A stretch of DNA of 6,011 nucleotides from Eubacteriales Family XIII. Incertae Sedis bacterium (GTDB lineage Bacteria; Bacillota_A; Clostridia; Peptostreptococcales; Anaerovoracaceae): assembly GCA_031278145.1 (NCBI GenBank), contig JAITLA010000261.1, positions 1 to 6,011 on the forward strand, given 5' to 3'. The position numbers and the translations under genes were made by a program. Within the stretch, counting starts at the first letter, position 1. Every line of letters begins with the position of its first letter. Shown here in pieces: positions 5,104 to 6,011 of the stretch. The notes below the pieces were generated by a model, which made no database searches, had not been told where the DNA came from, and saw only the letters and a program-made list of their open reading frames with translations.

Positions 5104-5730
5104 ATGGTATCGGGTATCACAGGCTCGGGCGCGAGTTCGATTATTTACGAGCTTCTCCAAGAGAAGAAAATCGCTGTTTCCGAGGACGGCAAGACCGAAC
5201 AATCGGAAGAAACCACGTGGAAGTACGACACTGTTTCCGTCAGCGACGCGGCGCGCTCCTATTCGCCGCCCGCGCCGCCTCCGGATTTTTCCGACATGGA
5301 CGACGAGGAACTGACCGCTTGGCTGCGCGAGGCGGAATCCAAATACGGCGTCACGCTTAGCGAGGACGGATCGAAATCCGCGGAGGACCTCAGCGCCGAG
5401 GAGCTACAGTCCATCCGCGAGGCTCTGTCCGCAGGGCCTCGCGGCGGAGCGGGCGGACCGCAAGGGCCTCCCCCGGCAGGTGGAGCGGGCGGGCCGCAGG
5501 GCGCTCCCCCGGCGGGCGGACCGCAAGGACCTCCCCCGGCGGGCGGAACGGGCGGCGCTCTCGCGGCGGAATCCGAAAGCGACGAGGAAGAGAGCTTGGC
5601 GGATTACATCGCCGCGCTACGCGAGCAGCTCCGGCAGGAATACGCGGAAGGAGAGAGCCGCAAAGCATCCGCGTCCTACGCGGTGGACCCGACGGTGCAG
5701 GCCGCCATCGCGGCCTACGCGTCCGACTGA
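5104..5730 (+). CDS. Unrecognised acidic protein with a Gly/Pro/Gln-rich repeat linker
   Basis: No family is recognised. The 208-residue product has no Cys or His, no signal peptide and no membrane segment, and is rich in Asp/Glu. Three parts can be seen. Residues 1-110 start MVSGITGSGASS and include a Pro-rich break (YSPPAPPPDF, 53-62) and an acidic, probably helical stretch (DMDDEELTAWL, then EDLSAEELQSIREAL). Residues 114-151 are a low-complexity linker of 12-residue units. Residues 152-208 form a likely amphipathic helical tail (SLADYIAALREQLRQEY) ending AAIAAYASD. The segments around SEDG at 26-29 and 86-89 look weakly alike. The ATG at 5104 is chosen because AGGAAGGG (5089-5096) lies 7 bases upstream; the ATG at 5097 abuts that site and opens another frame. 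The gene has its own promoter with 11-bp repeats, suggesting control by the adjacent two-component system. A non-classically exported or scaffold-like role is only a guess. Confidence 0.8.
   Translation: MVSGITGSGASSIIYELLQEKKIAVSEDGKTEQSEETTWKYDTVSVSDAARSYSPPAPPPDFSDMDDEELTAWLREAESKYGVTLSEDGSKSAEDLSAEELQSIREALSAGPRGGAGGPQGPPPAGGAGGPQGAPPAGGPQGPPPAGGTGGALAAESESDEEESLADYIAALREQLRQEYAEGESRKASASYAVDPTVQAAIAAYASD
5443..5556 (+). repeat. In-frame 36-bp tandem repeats coding a Gly/Pro/Gln linker
   Basis: Units encode GGAGGPQGPPPA (5443-5478), GGAGGPQGAPPA (5479-5514), a shortened GGPQGPPPA (5515-5541, 9 bases fewer) and a remnant GGTGG (5542-5556). Units 1 and 2 differ at only a few bases, mostly third positions, indicating recent duplication or selection on the peptide. 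All changes keep the frame. The peptide is not a strict Gly-X-Y collagen repeat. It is probably a flexible spacer between the two halves of the protein. Confidence 0.85.
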
Positions 5731-5732
5731 CC

Positions 5733-5757
5733 GGACCGCGCCGGGCCAGCACGGTCC
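5733..5757 (+). other. Short hairpin just after the stop codon (GGACCG/CGGTCC)
   Basis: GGACCG (5733-5738) pairs exactly with CGGTCC (5752-5757) across a 13-base loop. It starts three bases after the TGA of the 208-residue protein gene and is followed by CTGAAGG, without a T-run. It may act with the palindrome just downstream to protect the mRNA 3' end or slow transcription. Confidence 0.35.
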
Positions 5758-5764
5758 TGAAGGA

Positions 5765-5812
5765 AGCGCCCCCGGCGGGATGAGGGCATGCCCTCATCCC
5801 GCCGGGGGCGCT
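5765..5812. terminator. Perfect 48-bp palindrome, candidate bidirectional stem-loop terminator
   Basis: Left arm 5765-5788 and right arm 5789-5812 are exact reverse complements, 24 bp each with no spacer, centred on GGGCATGCCC. The RNA from either strand would form a very stable GC-rich stem of about 22 bp. It sits between the stop of the 208-residue protein gene and mutY, as a terminator would, but no T-run follows (CGGCCATCCC downstream; TTCCTTCAGG on the other side). It may instead be a U-less terminator, a 3'-end protective hairpin or a copy of a dispersed palindromic repeat. Confidence 0.6.
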
Positions 5813-5859
5813 CGGCCATCCCTCTTGTGTGGCGCAGAGCAAAGGAGTGCAGCCGCAAA

Positions 5860-6011
5860 ATGAATCCATCGAAGGACGCCGCGTTTTTTACAGAGGCCCT
5901 GCTTTCGTGGTATCGCGCGAACGCGCGCGATCTGCCGTGGCGCGCGGATCGCGCGCCTTATCGCGTCTGGCTTTCGGAGATCATGCTGCAGCAGACCCGC
6001 GCGACGGCGGC
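5860..6011 (+). CDS. mutY: Adenine DNA glycosylase MutY, N-terminal part (cut by window end)
   Basis: Only the first 50 codons plus two bases are in the window. MutY removes adenine mispaired with 8-oxoguanine, starting base-excision repair. The visible sequence shows the family signature: [15 protein letters not shown] (14-28) and [17 protein letters not shown] (32-48). The Glu in WLSE (residue 40) corresponds to the catalytic E37 of E. coli MutY, and LQQT is the conserved adenine-pocket motif. The helix-hairpin-helix, catalytic Asp, [4Fe-4S] loop and NUDIX-like domain would lie beyond the edge. The ATG at 5860 follows AAAGGAG (5841-5847) at 12 bases, slightly long. No clear promoter is visible between the palindrome and this gene, so it may depend on read-through. 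Confidence 0.93.
   Translation, partial: MNPSKDAAFFTEALLSWYRANARDLPWRADRAPYRVWLSEIMLQQTRATA

Noticed and set aside
5097..5360. Alternative small ORF starting at the ATG at 5097
   Set aside because: The ATG touches the ribosome binding site with no spacing and the frame is a shadow of the 208-residue protein gene.
5443..5556. CRISPR-like array
   Set aside because: The repeats are contiguous, coding and in frame, with no unique spacers.
5390..5869. Open frames on both strands across the repeat region and palindrome
   Set aside because: They are low-complexity products of the GC-rich repeats and the palindrome, with no domain and no ribosome binding site.

Overview
The window is GC-rich bacterial DNA with sigma70-like promoters and good purine-rich ribosome binding sites. 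The coding style (GC-ending codons, GTG and probably TTG starts, ATG-overlap coupling) and the HypF, PhoB-type regulator and MutY sequences suit a high-GC anaerobe of the Bacillota (Clostridia), possibly a gut or environmental lineage. That assignment is inference from style, not from a marker gene.

Layout. Positions 1-145 hold no gene; they carry two small inverted repeats, one of them (74-100) resembling a dispersed REP-like element. A complete hypF ([NiFe]-hydrogenase maturation carbamoyltransferase) runs leftward from about 2674 to 146. A divergent control region of about 200 bp (2675-2877) follows, with one promoter for each direction and a set of 11-bp-phased direct repeats lying over the hypF promoter. 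Rightward come a PhoB/OmpR-type response regulator (2878-3564) and its membrane histidine kinase (3557-4978), overlapping by 8 bases and so an operon. The next spacer (4979-5103) has three contiguous 11-bp direct repeats immediately before a perfect TATAAT box that lacks a -35 box. Then comes an unrecognised acidic, Cys-free and His-free protein with a Gly/Pro/Gln-rich repeat linker (5104-5730). After it stand a short hairpin and a perfect 48-bp palindrome (5765-5812), then the first 50 codons of mutY (5860 to the window edge).

How the parts may work together. Response regulators of the PhoB/OmpR class bind tandem direct repeats of about 11 bp as head-to-tail dimers and often replace a missing -35 element. 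The kinase/regulator operon is directly followed by such a repeat array in front of an otherwise weak promoter, so the simplest hypothesis is that the two-component system activates the unknown 208-residue protein. A second 11-bp-phased array in the divergent promoter region could serve autoregulation or repression of hypF. These links are inference; the repeats themselves are visible in the sequence. No other hyp or hydrogenase gene is visible in the window.
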